From the NCBI GenBank assembly GCA_012656075.1, contig JAAKBF010000149.1, forward strand, positions 186,001 to 250,000: a stretch of DNA of 64,000 nt. The letters run 5' to 3'. Made by a program: the position numbers and the translations under genes. The number at the start of each line of letters is the position of its first letter. Positions within the stretch are counted from its first letter, which is position 1. The notes under the pieces are model-generated. The model was given only the letters and a program-made list of their open reading frames with translations, made no database searches and had not been told where the DNA came from. Of the stretch, positions 11,274 to 22,379 are shown piece after piece. Source of the DNA: Phytophthora hibernalis (Eukaryota; Oomycota; Peronosporomycetes; Peronosporales; Peronosporaceae).

Positions 11274-11913
11274 GAAAAGTTAGGCCAACGGCTGTTAGAG
11301 CCGCTGCCATTGCTTTCCTCTTAATGGTGTCCCATATTTGAGCTCTACGCCGGCCTTGCTGTTGAATTTGGGATACCCGTGCGTGGGTTGGCGGCACACG
11401 CGTTCTAGTGTGGTACAATGGGTTGGTGCGATGTGACCCAATTGGCTCTATGATAATACGGCTCGCGTGCGCGTTTGGCGTCGCCGTTGGTTGTGCAGGT
11501 GGTAGCTGAGACCGAACGCGCGACTGTGGTAATAAACCCGTGCGGTCTGACTGCAAGTTCGATGTAACCAGACTACGAAAGTCATTTCTCGTATTGGTAG
11601 TGTACCGGCTACAGTTATAGGATTAGAAGCCGGGAGGGATGAACGTGTCACCCCCGACCCGGCTGTAGCCGAAGCGTCGCTGTCGGTGGTCTGAGGTTTG
11701 TGAGTTTGCAAGTATGGAAATGATAGCTCGGTGGGATAGTGAGTATTGAACGCGTCGCTAGTATTTGCGGCATTATACTGATGTCCGAAGCACTGGTGAG
11801 CTAGCCGTGCCTCGGCACCATCAGTTGCGGCGGGGCCCGTAGTGACCGCGGCGGTTAGAGTCATACTGCTTGTTGATAAAGGCCTGGAGGTCCTTGTGTA
11901 GGGGGCGTCCCAC

Positions 11914-13784
11914 TTATGGGTGCGGTATGAGTACGCGCATTTGTCCCGTGAGCCCCCGAAACACATACCTCCGCCGAAAAACGGAGGCAAGGCTCGGTGC
12001 CATCGGATCGACGAGGCACGAGATGGCGGATGTTGTCTGGCATTGCGGGGTGCGCGTCGCTGCCGGTCGGCGGTTTGGTGCTGGCGTCGCATGTGACGTC
12101 AAGTGTTCTGAACGGGGTGCCGGCAGGCTTTTCAGGGCCAGCAGCCAGTCTAATGACCGGTATTCGATAGCGTCGGTCGCTGCGCAGAAATCACTCCACC
12201 ATGATGGTGAGTCGTTGGCGAGGTGACCGACGGCTCTCCCCAAGTAGAGATTGGCGTACTGCAGTGTACGCGTCACGCACACTGGAGAGTTCCCGGTGTC
12301 TGCTGTTTGATTATCGGACACGAAACGACGAAGCCGGTCCAGCAGTCGTGTCATGTGCGGATACCAAAATGCGTTGGCAAAGGCACTGAGGCCGCTCAGC
12401 GCTAGAAGAATTTCGTCATAGTTAGAGCAGGTAGAAGGGGCCTGAGGCAGTTGAGAGGTAGAGCTAAAATCCATGGCGAAGTTGGCGTTGTTGGAGCTAC
12501 GAGTCAACCTTTCCTCATCAGAAAGTGGGCGAAAGTGTGCGAGGGAAAGTCCTTGGGAGCCAATTCTCGCGCTGTACAGCCCCGAGGCAGTCGCGATAGT
12601 CATGTCGAACGGAATGTCGAGCGCCCCTCTGAAGCCGAGTAGAGTATCCGTGGGCGGGGTGAATGTACCGTCTGGTTTGCTCAAGCTCCGGATGCTGCGG
12701 TAAGCTGCGAGGATATGCGTTGGATGCGTCGCGTAATCGCCCCTGCCGCGGTGCACTGTCGACGGAAAGCTCGTTGTTCGTAGTTCGCGCAATTGCATGG
12801 GCGGTAATCCGTGGGTATGTGCAGCAGGCAGCGTCCATGAGGACGGCAAGGTGGGGTCATTCAGGATAGGTTGCATAGTCGGAAACACCGATTGTTGAGC
12901 CTGCGTTGTCGCAGCGACAGGTGCGTGCGAGGCCATAAGGCGTTCGCGCATCTCCAGCACTAGAGCACTTAGGGATCCCACCTGTGCCGCTAGCTGTGCG
13001 ACCACATCGTTGGAAGTCGGTGGTGCGAGTTGCGGAGGAGTCCTAGATGACAAGGCCGGGGAGGGCTCCTTCCGTCAGAGTCATGCTCGAGGAGCCCATG
13101 AATGATGCCAAGTCGAAGGTGGTGCCATCGTCGTCGCTATCCCCAGGATTTGCTAGATGGTTCGTGCTCGGCGGTAGTGCTGCTGATGCCAAGCCGGCTG
13201 ACGTTGCTGGAGGAGAATGGATGGGGGTGCTGGCGTTTTCATGTGGCGGTGGGCTGTCCAGGTAAATGATTGAACGGCGGGGGGCTGCCGACCCATCCGG
13301 ACGTGTTGCGGACCAGCCTTCTTCTTGCTTGGGGCTTGTGCCCGGGTATGCATGGGCGGGTCAGCAGTTCCGCTGCTAGCGGCTGTCGCTGCGTGATCAT
13401 TGCGTCCACCGATTGTCGAGATCTCTAGGGCCAATCTCGCTGCACGAGCTGCCGATGTCGTCGGGAGCACAGGAGGCGCTACAAGCAAATCCTTCAGACT
13501 AAACTTCGATGTAGACGGTGCTGCACGCGCAAGCTTCTTCCGACGTTCAACGGAGCGTGCCATCACCTCGGATTTGCGCTTTGAAATCCGCTTGCTGGTG
13601 CGAGGGTGGTGGATGCAGTCGAGGCCGGCGTGACTTCGCTGCTTGCAGGATCCATGGGCAGGACGGGATCCGTGGTCGGCGCTGTGGGCGCAGGAGAAGT
13701 CGAGGCTGGTGCCGCAGGTGCCGCCGTCGTTGACGGTGATGCCGTGACAGCAGATGGCGACGAAGGTTTACTGGCCGATCCCAT
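11914..13784 (-). pseudogene. gag-like region of the YR retrotransposon
   Basis: The frame starting at 13784 has a Pro/Ala/Thr/Ser-rich N-terminus (MGSASKPSSPSAV...), passes into a basic segment (ARSVERRKKLARAAP) after a frame change near 13570, and continues from about 13053 as a 379-residue frame. This has a short coiled-coil-like stretch (VVAQLAAQVGSLSALVLEMR) followed by a capsid-like central part. The C-terminal end (CLRF..., then MCFGGSRDKCAYSYRTHKW in the neighbouring frame) has the Cys/His spacing of the zinc-binding tail found in DIRS and Ngaro gag proteins. At least three frame changes are needed to read through. Confidence 0.6.
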
Positions 13785-13790
13785 GATGCC

Positions 13791-14061
13791 GATGGTAATC
13801 AGGAGACGGAGCGCGAAGGGCGAGCTTTGGAGCTGGTTGCTTGGAACGAGGCGAAATGCCGAGTGAGCTCTTTATCGTGGAGCTAGCAGCGCTAGCTGTG
13901 CCGTCCCTGCTGCGTCTTCTTGTTTCTGAGCGGGGTTACCTAACTGCCGCGCAGAATAGGCGGCGGAAACACCTATTCGTGTTTTCACCACGAATTCACC
14001 CATACATCAACAACGACATCTTTAACACTGTGTAGCATTCCAATGGAGCTCGTGATGTGGC
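13791..14061. other. Flank between retrotransposon and MITE
   Basis: No gene was recognised. It probably includes the 5' terminal part of the retrotransposon, but no matching repeat was found at the opposite end. Confidence 0.4.
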
Positions 14062-14070
14062 CATGGACCT
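14062..14070. repeat. Left target site duplication of the MITE
   Basis: CATGGACCT; the identical partner is at 14749-14757. Confidence 0.85.
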
Positions 14071-14748
14071 GGAGGAATTACCTTATCTAAGTGAAAATCT
14101 ACTTAGATCATCTAAGTTAGATGTAACAACAGATGCTCCCAAAAAGAGCAGTACTTATACCTGTAAGTACTCGCACACATTCAGCCTGCATGTACCGGTA
14201 CCTCAAACGTGGCTAACGAAACCCTCGTGTCTTCTCGAAGCTACCCGCGATTCGCGGTGCACACTGCTTCCAAGGTCAGGAACCTGAACCTGTGTATGGA
14301 CAACTGGAGCATGGGCGACATCAGTGCCGCATTGTCTTGCAAGTTGATTTATTTTAGTTGCGAGTCGCATCTATCTCTTCGTCATAATCCACACGAAGCA
14401 GCTAGTGTGCGTGTAACCTTTCATTGTCCTGCATTGAATCCTGCACTCTTCTCTATTGTACGGTTTGTTTGTGGTGTCTGCAGGATGGTTAGCGCAAGCA
14501 ATGAGCTCATACAGAGCTAGCTGCTGTAGCAGTTCCTGCTGCGACAGATGAATCAGCCCCCACAGAGTCAGCTGCGGATGGTTGCGCTGTGTGATCAAAT
14601 TGTGCAATATGCACAGTGGTAATGCGTTCGCGTGGCGAGTAGTGCACACCATTGCAGCAGGACATGGGGTTCGACCCAAGGTTCACTTATTGACAACCAG
14701 ATGTAGTTACATCTAAGTAGAATTTCACTTAGATAAAGTAATTCCTCC
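14071..14748. mobile_element. Mutator-type MITE with 9-bp target site duplication
   Basis: The 678-bp element has imperfect terminal inverted repeats. It starts GGAGGAATTACCTTATCTAA at 14071 and ends with the complement, TTACTTTATCTAAGTGAAAT in reverse orientation, at 14748. The similarity continues through an ACTTAGAT / AGATGTAAC subterminal part for about 55 bp. Directly outside are identical 9-bp copies of CATGGACCT at 14062-14070 and 14749-14757, the size typical of Mutator-like elements. It contains no transposase, so it must have moved using an enzyme encoded elsewhere. Confidence 0.85.
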
Positions 14749-14757
14749 CATGGACCT
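14749..14757. repeat. Right target site duplication of the MITE
   Basis: CATGGACCT; the identical partner is at 14062-14070. Confidence 0.85.
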
Positions 14758-14999
14758 GTCTCGATATGCAAGGACTTCACAACCGTTCCATGTTACATGT
14801 ATTTTTGCTGCCTAGATATTCATGCCATAGCTCACCACCGGAAATATCCAAGCGGGCTATGTCGACGGTAGACGAATATGAAGCTGGGCAGAAAAAACTC
14901 GAGTCGGTGTGAGGATTACGATTATATGGAGCACCCACGCCCCGGCATGGGCTTCTGTCGTCGTTTCCCTTGATCGCTACATGTACTCGACAAAGTATG

Positions 15000-15691
15000 T
15001 TGCTCGAGTGGCTGCGCAAAAGGCTTCCAGTGATATCCAGAAGCTGCCACGCATACTGCGTGATCTGTTCTTAATTAAATAAACACGTGTTGAGAAGAAG
15101 TGGGAGCAGGGCGGAGTCTGCAGGAACCCATGCAAATTACTGGATCAGGCGATAGGCCGATCTGGAATGGTGATTAGAGTTCAAGGCTTAGGTCTAGTAA
15201 CACAATACACCCACCCTTATTATTATTAAGTAAATAAACACGAGACGCAAACCGGAACACGTTATCGACCGTGACTATCATATTTTGCAGACCGAGTTTC
15301 AAATTGAAACTTTCAATCAGTGAATTAACATTTCTAATTGACAATTAGAAACGGAAATGCTACTTACCGGCGTCAGTCGCGACCACGGTAACTATTAATA
15401 CGCAGCGGAAGTAGCAACGATCTCTTTAGTTGTCTTGATCCTCATACTCAGCTCATCAAACACTACAACTACACGTACCAAGTGCAATAAACAATTCGTA
15501 TTCAGATTCAATACGCAGCGATAGATGCCGCCGCAACTAATCGACAACTACACCGCTTCGACACGCACACACGCACACACGCACACACGCACGCGAGCGC
15601 CTCATATCTGCTTGCTTGCTTCCCAGTCTGACATGGCCTCGCTCTTTCTCGTCTTCATCACCAGTGGTGGTCCACCACAGCAAACAACCCC
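15000..15691. other. Downstream flank of PPDK copy 1, inside the repeat arm
   Basis: No gene was seen. It is AT-rich compared with the coding part and includes an (ACACACGC)n microsatellite at about 15561-15593, mirrored at 22479-22510. Confidence 0.6.
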
Positions 15692-18394
15692 TTAGGCACC
15701 GGGCACGGGTGAGCTCTTCTTCAACTTCAGAGCCGCTTGCGCGGCCGCCAGACGAGCGATCATCACGCGCATCGGAGAGCACGACACGTACTTGAGACCC
15801 ACCTTCTCGAAGAACTCGATCGACTGCGGGTCGCCGCCGTGCTCGCCGCAGATGCCGAGCTCAATCTTCGGGCGCGTGGCGCGGCCGCGCTCGACGGCCA
15901 GACGCACCAGCTCGCCCACACCCTCCTGATCCAGCGTCTCGAACGGGTCCTTCTCCAGCACGCCGTGCTTCACGTAGTACGACAAGAACTTAGACTGCGC
16001 GTCGTCGCGCGAGATGCCGAATGTCATCTGTGTCAGGTCATTCGTGCCGAACGAGAAAAACTCCGCCACCTCGGCCAGCTTGCCGGCCTGCAGTGCGCCG
16101 CGCGGGACCTCGATCATCGTGCCCACCTTGTAGTCGAACGCTTTGCCGCGCTTGCCGATCACGTCCTGCATCACGGACCGCACCAGCTTCACCTGCTGCT
16201 TCAGCTCCTCGAACGAGCCCACCAGCGGGATCATGATGTGCGGGTGCACCGAGACGCCCTCGCCCGCCACCTTCACGGCCGCCTCCGCGATGGCCTTGGC
16301 CTGCATCTCCGTGATGCCCGGGTGTACGATGCCCAGACGGCAGCCACGCAGACCCATCATCGGATTCGCTTCCTTCAGGCCGGCCAGTCGAGACTGCACC
16401 ACCGCCGTGTTCACCTTCATCTCCTTCGCCAGCGTCTCGCACAGCTCCTCCAGCGCGCTCCCCTCGTGCGGCAGGAACTCGTGCAGCGGCGGATCCAGCA
16501 TACGGATAGTCACCGGAAGGCCGTCCATGGCGCGGAAGATGCCTTCGAAGTCGCCCTGCTGAAATGTGCACAACGCGTCCAGAGCCTCCTGCTGGGCCGG
16601 AGAGTCCAGCTCCACGGCACCGATCATGCGCCGCACGGCAGCGATACGCTGCGCTGAGCTGAAGAACATGTGCTCCGTACGCGTCAGACCGATGCCCTGC
16701 GCGCCGTGTGCACGCGCCTCGCGCGCATCCTCTGGTGTGTCGGCGTTCGTGAAGACCTCCATGCGGCGGTGCGCGTCCACCCACTTCATGAACTGCGCCA
16801 GATCGCCGCTTATCGCAGCCTTCTGCAGCGCCTGCTGACCCTTGATCACCTCGCCGGTCGTGCCGTTCACGCTGATGTAGTCGCCCTCGTGCAACTCCAC
16901 CTCGGCACCCTCCGTCGTATTCACGCGCATCGTCTTGGTGTTGGCGTCGATCGACAGCACGCTGCATCCGCACACGCAGGGCTTGCCCCAGCCACGAGCC
17001 ACCACGGCTGCGTGTGACGTCATGCCGCCACGAGACGTCAGGATGCCTTCGGCTGCGTGCATGCCGCCCACGTCCTCGGGCGACGTCTCCTCACGCACCA
17101 GCATCACGTTCTCGCCGCGCGCGAACCACGCCTCCGCGTCGGACGCCGTGAACACGATCTTGCCCATGGCCGCACCCGGGGACGCCGGTAGGCCTCGGCA
17201 CAGTACGTCCTTCTGGTACGCTTTCTCGTTGGCGAAGCTCGGGTGCAGCAGCTGGTCCAGGTGACGCGGCTCCACGAGCATCACGGCCTCCTCCTCCGTG
17301 ACCAGCTTCTCGCGCCACATATCCACGGCGATCTTCAAGGCCGCCGGTCCCGTGCGCTTGCCGTCGCGGGTCTGCAGCATGAACAGCACGCCGTCCTGCA
17401 CGGTGAACTCCGTGTCCTGCACGTCCTTGAAGTGCGTCTCCAGCGTGTGCACCGTCTCGTCCAGCTGCTTGTACACGGTGGGCATCTTCAGCGCCAGTTC
17501 CGAAATGGGCTGCGGCGTACGGGTGCCCGCCACCACGTCCTCACCCTGCGCGTTCAGCAGGAACTCGCCGTACAGCTTGTCCTCGCCGTTGGCTGGGTTA
17601 CGCGTGAATAGCACGCCCGTGCACGACTTGTCGTTGATGTTGCCGTACACCATGGCCTGCACGTTCACAGCCGTACCCTTGAGCCCCGTGATCTTGTTGA
17701 TCTCACGGTACTTGACGGCGCGCGGGATGTTCCACGAGTGGAAGACGGCCTCGATGCCCATGCGCATCTGCTCCCACGGGTCCGACGGGAACGACTGGCC
17801 GTGCTTCTCGTAGACCTTTTTGTACTTGTGCACCAGCTCCTTCAGATCGCTGGCCGTCAGCTCCACGTCGAACGTGACGTGGCGCGCCTTCTTCATGGCC
17901 GACAGCTCCACCTCGAAGTCGTCGTGCGGGATTTCCAGCACCACGTCGCCGAACATTTGCAGCAGGCGGCGGTAGCAGTCGTAGGCGAAGCGGTCGCCGC
18001 CGCGCTTGGCCACGCCCTTGACGATCTCGTCGTTCAGGCCCAAGTTCAGCACCGTGTCCATCATGCCGGGCATCGAGATGGCCGCGCCCGAGCGCACGGA
18101 CACCAGCAGCGGGTTCGTCGCGTCGGCGAACGTCACGCCCAGCGTCTTCTCCATGAGGCGCACGCCCTGGCGGACCTCGTCCATGAGGCCGTCCGGCAGG
18201 CGTCCACCCACTGCGTAGAATTCTTGGCACACCTCCGTCGTGATGGTCAGGCCGGGCGGCACGTTCACGCCGTTGCGCGCCATTTGGCACAGGTTGGCGC
18301 CCTTGCCGCCCAGCAGCGACTTCATGCTGCCGTTGCCCTCGCTTTCGCCCTTCACGAACGTGAAGACGCGCGGGTGCTGCAGCACTTGGCGCAT
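15692..18394 (-). CDS. PPDK: Pyruvate, phosphate dikinase, copy 1 (intact)
   Basis: One exon of 900 aa, the normal length for PPDK. The enzyme interconverts ATP + pyruvate + phosphate with AMP + phosphoenolpyruvate + pyrophosphate. The ATP-grasp part opens with LLGGKGANLCQMARNG and SVRSGAAISMPGMMDT. The swivelling phosphohistidine domain has GGMTSHAAVVARGWGKPCV with catalytic His461. The C-terminal PEP-binding barrel has GLTRTEHMF and ELGICGEHGGDP with catalytic Cys849. There is no targeting peptide, which suggests the cytosol, where oomycetes run pyrophosphate-linked glycolysis. The ATG at 18392-18394 immediately precedes the conserved HPRVFTF start. It is transcribed away from copy 2, with an initiator 39-54 bp upstream. 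Confidence 0.97.
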   Translation of the reverse strand: MRQVLQHPRVFTFVKGESEGNGSMKSLLGGKGANLCQMARNGVNVPPGLTITTEVCQEFYAVGGRLPDGLMDEVRQGVRLMEKTLGVTFADATNPLLVSVRSGAAISMPGMMDTVLNLGLNDEIVKGVAKRGGDRFAYDCYRRLLQMFGDVVLEIPHDDFEVELSAMKKARHVTFDVELTASDLKELVHKYKKVYEKHGQSFPSDPWEQMRMGIEAVFHSWNIPRAVKYREINKITGLKGTAVNVQAMVYGNINDKSCTGVLFTRNPANGEDKLYGEFLLNAQGEDVVAGTRTPQPISELALKMPTVYKQLDETVHTLETHFKDVQDTEFTVQDGVLFMLQTRDGKRTGPAALKIAVDMWREKLVTEEEAVMLVEPRHLDQLLHPSFANEKAYQKDVLCRGLPASPGAAMGKIVFTASDAEAWFARGENVMLVREETSPEDVGGMHAAEGILTSRGGMTSHAAVVARGWGKPCVCGCSVLSIDANTKTMRVNTTEGAEVELHEGDYISVNGTTGEVIKGQQALQKAAISGDLAQFMKWVDAHRRMEVFTNADTPEDAREARAHGAQGIGLTRTEHMFFSSAQRIAAVRRMIGAVELDSPAQQEALDALCTFQQGDFEGIFRAMDGLPVTIRMLDPPLHEFLPHEGSALEELCETLAKEMKVNTAVVQSRLAGLKEANPMMGLRGCRLGIVHPGITEMQAKAIAEAAVKVAGEGVSVHPHIMIPLVGSFEELKQQVKLVRSVMQDVIGKRGKAFDYKVGTMIEVPRGALQAGKLAEVAEFFSFGTNDLTQMTFGISRDDAQSKFLSYYVKHGVLEKDPFETLDQEGVGELVRLAVERGRATRPKIELGICGEHGGDPQSIEFFEKVGLKYVSCSPMRVMIARLAAAQAALKLKKSSPVPGA

Positions 18395-18432
18395 GTTTGC
18401 TTGAATGGGGTGTTGCTTGCTCTTGATTGAGT

Positions 18433-18448
18433 TAGTTGAGGAATGAGC
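18433..18448 (-). promoter_or_regulatory. Oomycete initiator element of PPDK copy 1
   Basis: On the minus strand: GCTCATTCCTCAACTA, matching GCTCATTYYNCAWTTT in 13-14 of 16 positions, 39-54 bp before the ATG. It is the exact mirror of 19627-19642. Confidence 0.75.
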
Positions 18449-18724
18449 CCAAACCAGGCAGCACTGCTGCCAGAAGGAAGGAGCAAAGTACGAGAGAAAT
18501 GGGCTGCTTGGCGTCTTTCGAAGAATCGAGGCTTTCAGGTCTACCGGTAGACCGGAGCTGAGTCCGTGATTGATCGGCGTCGACTTGAGGCCATGTCGAC
18601 AAGGTCTCGTTTATGGTGCTATGTTGAAGATTGTTTTCCAGGTTGAAGTGGCATAGACGAGGCGGCATCAAGCGAGATTTTAGAAACGCTCTTAGAAATG
18701 AGACTTTCCGGTGGTTGACACTGG

Positions 18725-19350
18725 GCAACCGCAGGAGGAGTTATCTCGTTCAACCTCGAATATAACCTCATTGATGTTTTTGGTGTTGTTTAATTTCGAC
18801 TTTATCAAACCACGAAGTCGACTTAGCGCAATCTACAAGTCTAAGAAACGAAACATCTCCGCGATACATGCGCGTCTCTCTGCTCAGGAAGCACTTCAAC
18901 GTGGAACTCGCAGCAGAACTTCATGGTTCCAACGGTCGTGCGTCGCAGCTCGCTTTCACCAGCTTTAGCAATCGCCAGCGGTCCTAAAAATTGGAAGCAG
19001 GTCTACTGCAGCATAAGCTTCCGCGACAAGCGTTTGCACGAGCTATTCCGTCGTTGGCGCGGTGAGCATCATCCACGAGTGTTGTTAAGATCGCCAAAAG
19101 AGAGGTGCTGGCCGACCTCTGATGCTGTAGTCATCGCATTTCGGAAATCTGCACGACACTGTCGCACTACAATCATCGCTGCTACGGCGCAGGTTCGGGT
19201 TGCTTGGCTACCTAACAGGTATTCGAAAATCACAGCCCAGACGCGCGTGTTTCAGAGTAAATTAGTATGCGATATGGTTAGCATGCAATGACTCTTAATC
19301 CATCGACCTTTTTTGGCTAGGTTCCTTTCGGTTGATTGCCGAGCCAGGAT
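18725..19350. other. Unique spacer at the centre of the PPDK inverted repeat
   Basis: The 626 bp are not palindromic. The longest open frame (18923-19291, plus strand, 122 codons) matches no known family and has no typical coding bias. With the arm parts outside the two ATGs, the divergent promoter region is 1286 bp. It separates the two arms and so argues against a simple fold-back read artefact. Confidence 0.7.
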
Positions 19351-19626
19351 CCAGTGTCAACCACCGGAAAGTCTCATTTCTAAGAGCGTTTCTAAAATCT
19401 CGCTTGATGCCGCCTCGTCTATGCCACTTCAACCTGGAAAACAATCTTCAACATAGCACCATAAACGAGACCTTGTCGACATGGCCTCAAGTCGACGCCG
19501 ATCAATCACGGACTCAGCTCCGGTCTACCGGTAGACCTGAAAGCCTCGATTCTTCGAAAGACGCCAAGCAGCCCATTTCTCTCGTACTTTGCTCCTTCCT
19601 TCTGGCAGCAGTGCTGCCTGGTTTGG

Positions 19627-19642
19627 GCTCATTCCTCAACTA
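19627..19642 (+). promoter_or_regulatory. Oomycete initiator element of PPDK copy 2
   Basis: GCTCATTCCTCAACTA, 39-54 bp upstream of the ATG at 19681 and identical to the copy-1 element. Confidence 0.75.
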
Positions 19643-19680
19643 ACTCAATCAAGAGCAAGCAACACCCCATTCAAGCAAAC

Positions 19681-22379
19681 ATGCGCCAAGTGCTGCAGCA
19701 CCCGCGCGTCTTCACGTTCGTGAAGGGCGAAAGCGAGGGCAACGGCAGCATGAAGTCGCTGCTGGGCGGCAAGGGCGCCAACCTGTGCCAAATGGCGCGC
19801 AACGGCGTGAACGTGCCGCCCGGCCTGACCATCACGACGGAGGTGTGCCAAGAATTCTACGCAGTGGGTGGACGCCTGCCGGACGGCCTCATGGACGAGG
19901 TCCGCCAGGGCGTGCGCCTCATGGAGAAGACGCTGGGCGTGACGTTCGCCGACGCGACGAACCCGCTGCTGGTGTCCGTGCGCTCGGGCGCGGCCATCTC
20001 GATGCCCGGCATGATGGACACGGTGCTGAACTTGGGCCTGAACGACGAGATCGTCAAGGGCGTGGCCAAGCGCGGCGGCGACCGCTTCGCCTACGACTGC
20101 TACCGCCGCCTGCTGCAAATGTTCGGCGACGTGGTGCTGGAAATCCCGCACGACGACTTCGAGGTGGAGCTGTCGGCCATGAAGAAGGCGCGCCACGTCA
20201 CGTTCGACGTGGAGCTGACGGCCAGCGATCTGAAGGAGCTGGTGCACAAGTACAAAAAGGTCTACGAGAAGCACGGCCAGTCGTTCCCGTCGGACCCGTG
20301 GGAGCAGATGCGCATGGGCATCGAGGCCGTCTTCCACTCGTGGAACATCCCGCGCGCCGTCAAGTACCGTGAGATCAACAAGATCACGGGGCTCAAGGGT
20401 ACGGCTGTGAACGTGCAGGCCATGGTGTACGGCAACATCAACGACAAGTCGTGCACGGGCGTGCTATTCACGCGTAACCCAGCCAACGGCGAGGACAAGC
20501 TGTACGGCGAGTTCCTGCTGAACGCGCAGGGTGAGGACGTGGTGGCGGGCACCCGTACGCCGCAGCCCATTTCGGAACTGGCGCTGAAGATGCCCACCGT
20601 GTACAAGCAGCTGGACGAGACGGTGCACACGCTGGAGACGCACTTCAAGGACGTGCAGGACACGGAGTTCACCGTGCAGGACGGCGTGCTGTTCATGCTG
20701 CAGACCCGCGACGGCAAGCGCACGGGACCGGCGGCCTTGAAGATCGCCGTGGATATGTGGCGCGAGAAGCTGGTCACGGAGGAGGAGGCCGTGATGCTCG
20801 TGGAGCCGCGTCACCTGGACCAGCTGCTGCACCGAGCTTCGCCAACGAGAAAGCGTACCAGAAGGACGTACTGTGCCGAGGCCTACCGGCGTCCCCGGGT
20901 GCGGCCATGGGCAAGATCGTGTTCACGGCGTCCGACGCGGAGGCGTGGTTCGCGCGCGGCGAGAACGTGATGCTGGTGCGTGAGGAGACGTCGCCCGAGG
21001 ACGTGGGCGGCATGCACGCAGCCGAAGGCATCCTGACGTCTCGTGGCGGCATGACGTCACACGCAGCCGTGGTGGCTCGTGGCTGGGGCAAGCCCTGCGT
21101 GTGCGGATGCAGCGTGCTGTCGATCGACGCCAACACCAAGACGATGCGCGTGAATACGACGGAGGGTGCCGAGGTGGAGTTGCACGAGGGCGACTACATC
21201 AGCGTGAACGGCACGACCGGCGAGGTGATCAAGGGTCAGCAGGCGCTGCAGAAGGCTGCGATAAGCGGCGATCTGGCGCAGTTCATGAAGTGGGTGGACG
21301 CGCACCGCCGCATGGAGGTCTTCACGAACGCCGACACACCAGAGGATGCGCGCGAGGCGCGTGCACACGGCGCGCAGGGCATCGGTCTGACGCGTACGGA
21401 GCACATGTTCTTCAGCTCAGCGCAGCGTATCGCTGCCGTGCGGCGCATGATCGGTGCCGTGGAGCTGGACTCTCCGGCCCAGCAGGAGGCTCTGGACGCG
21501 TTGTGCACATTTCAGCAGGGCGACTTCGAAGGCATCTTCCGCGCCATGGACGGCCTTCCGGTGACTATCCGTATGCTGGATCCGCCGCTGCACGAGTTCC
21601 TGCCGCACGAGGGAGCGCGCTGGAGGAGCTGTGCGAGACGCTGGCGAAGGAGATGAAGGTGAACACGGCGGTGGTGCAGTCTCGACTGGCCGGCCTGAAG
21701 GAAGCGAATCCGATGATGGGTCTGCGTGGCTGCCGTCTGGGCATCGTACACCCGGGCATCACGGAGATGCAGGCCAAGGCCATCGCGGAGGCGGCCGTGA
21801 AGGTGGCGGGCGAGGGCGTCTCGGTGCACCCGCACATCATGATCCCGCTGGTGGGCTCGTTCGAGGAGCTGAAGCAGCAGGTGAAGCTGGTGCGGTCCGT
21901 GATGCAGGACGTGATCGGCAAGCGCGGCAAAGCGTTCGACTACAAGGTGGGCACGATGATCGAGGTCCCGCGCGGCGCACTGCAGGCCGGCAAGCTGGCC
22001 GAGGTGGCGGAGTTTTCTCGTTCGGCACGAATGACCTGACACAGATGACATTCGGCATCTCGCGCGACGACGCGCAGTCTAAGTTCTTGTCGTACTACGT
22101 GAAGCACGGCGTGCTGGAGAAGGACCCGTTCGAGACGCTGGATCAGGAGGGTGTGGGCGAGCTGGTGCGTCTGGCCGTCGAGCGCGGCCGCGCCACGCGC
22201 CCGAAGATTGAGCTCGGCATCTGCGGCGAGCACGGCGGCGACCCGCAGTCGATCGAGTTCTTCGAGAAGGTGGGTCTCAAGTACGTGTCGTGCTCTCCGA
22301 TGCGCGTGATGATCGCTCGTCTGGCGGCCGCGCAAGCGCTCTGAAGTTGAAGAAGAGCTCACCCGTGCCCGGTGCCTAA
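19681..22379 (+). CDS. PPDK: Pyruvate, phosphate dikinase, copy 2 (four one-base frame breaks)
   Basis: Same protein as copy 1, read in the opposite direction, but with the frame broken four times. Compared with copy 1 one base is missing at 20832-20833 (CCC to CC), 21611-21613 (GGGG to GGG), 22013-22016 (TTTTT to TTTT) and 22338 (GG to G). Restoring them gives 900 aa with the same catalytic His461 and Cys849. Apart from these gaps the coding sequence appears identical to copy 1. A real pseudogene would be expected to carry substitutions as well, so consensus errors are the simplest explanation; alternatively it is a very young pseudogene. Literal reading would end the protein after about 429 residues with a shifted tail. 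Confidence 0.85.

Larger units (their letters stand above)
8446..13790 (-). mobile_element. Decayed DIRS/Ngaro-type tyrosine-recombinase retrotransposon
   Basis: On the minus strand the order is gag-like, reverse transcriptase, RNase H, tyrosine recombinase, which is the DIRS/Ngaro arrangement; there is no integrase or aspartic protease as in LTR elements. No adenine methyltransferase is visible between RNase H and the recombinase, which favours the Ngaro-like type over classical DIRS. The frame is broken many times. Some breaks may be missing bases (for example in the G run at 10662-10664), but a TAG codon and a loss in the recombinase box indicate real decay. The outer ends and terminal repeats were not resolved, so the limits are approximate. 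Confidence 0.8.
14991..18724. repeat. Left arm of a large PPDK inverted repeat
   Basis: This 3734-bp arm is repeated in reverse at 19351-23080 (3730 bp). The four-base length difference equals the four single-base gaps in the right-arm PPDK frame. Outside these I found only two substitutions, 15131/22940 and 15434/22637, both in the 3' flank. The arm covers the complete PPDK gene, its promoter and about 700 bp downstream of the stop. Confidence 0.95.

Noticed and set aside
15561..15593. (ACACACGC)n microsatellite as a CRISPR-like array
   Set aside because: It is a simple 8-bp tandem repeat without spacers, in a nuclear eukaryotic context.
15737..18430. Long open frames on the strand opposite PPDK (also mirrored at 19645-22051)
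   Set aside because: They are shadows caused by the high GC content and codon bias of the PPDK gene; the His/Arg/Leu-rich translations resemble no protein.
18923..19291. 122-codon frame in the spacer between the PPDK arms
   Set aside because: Composition is not coding-like and no motif was recognised; it lies in what should be a divergent promoter.
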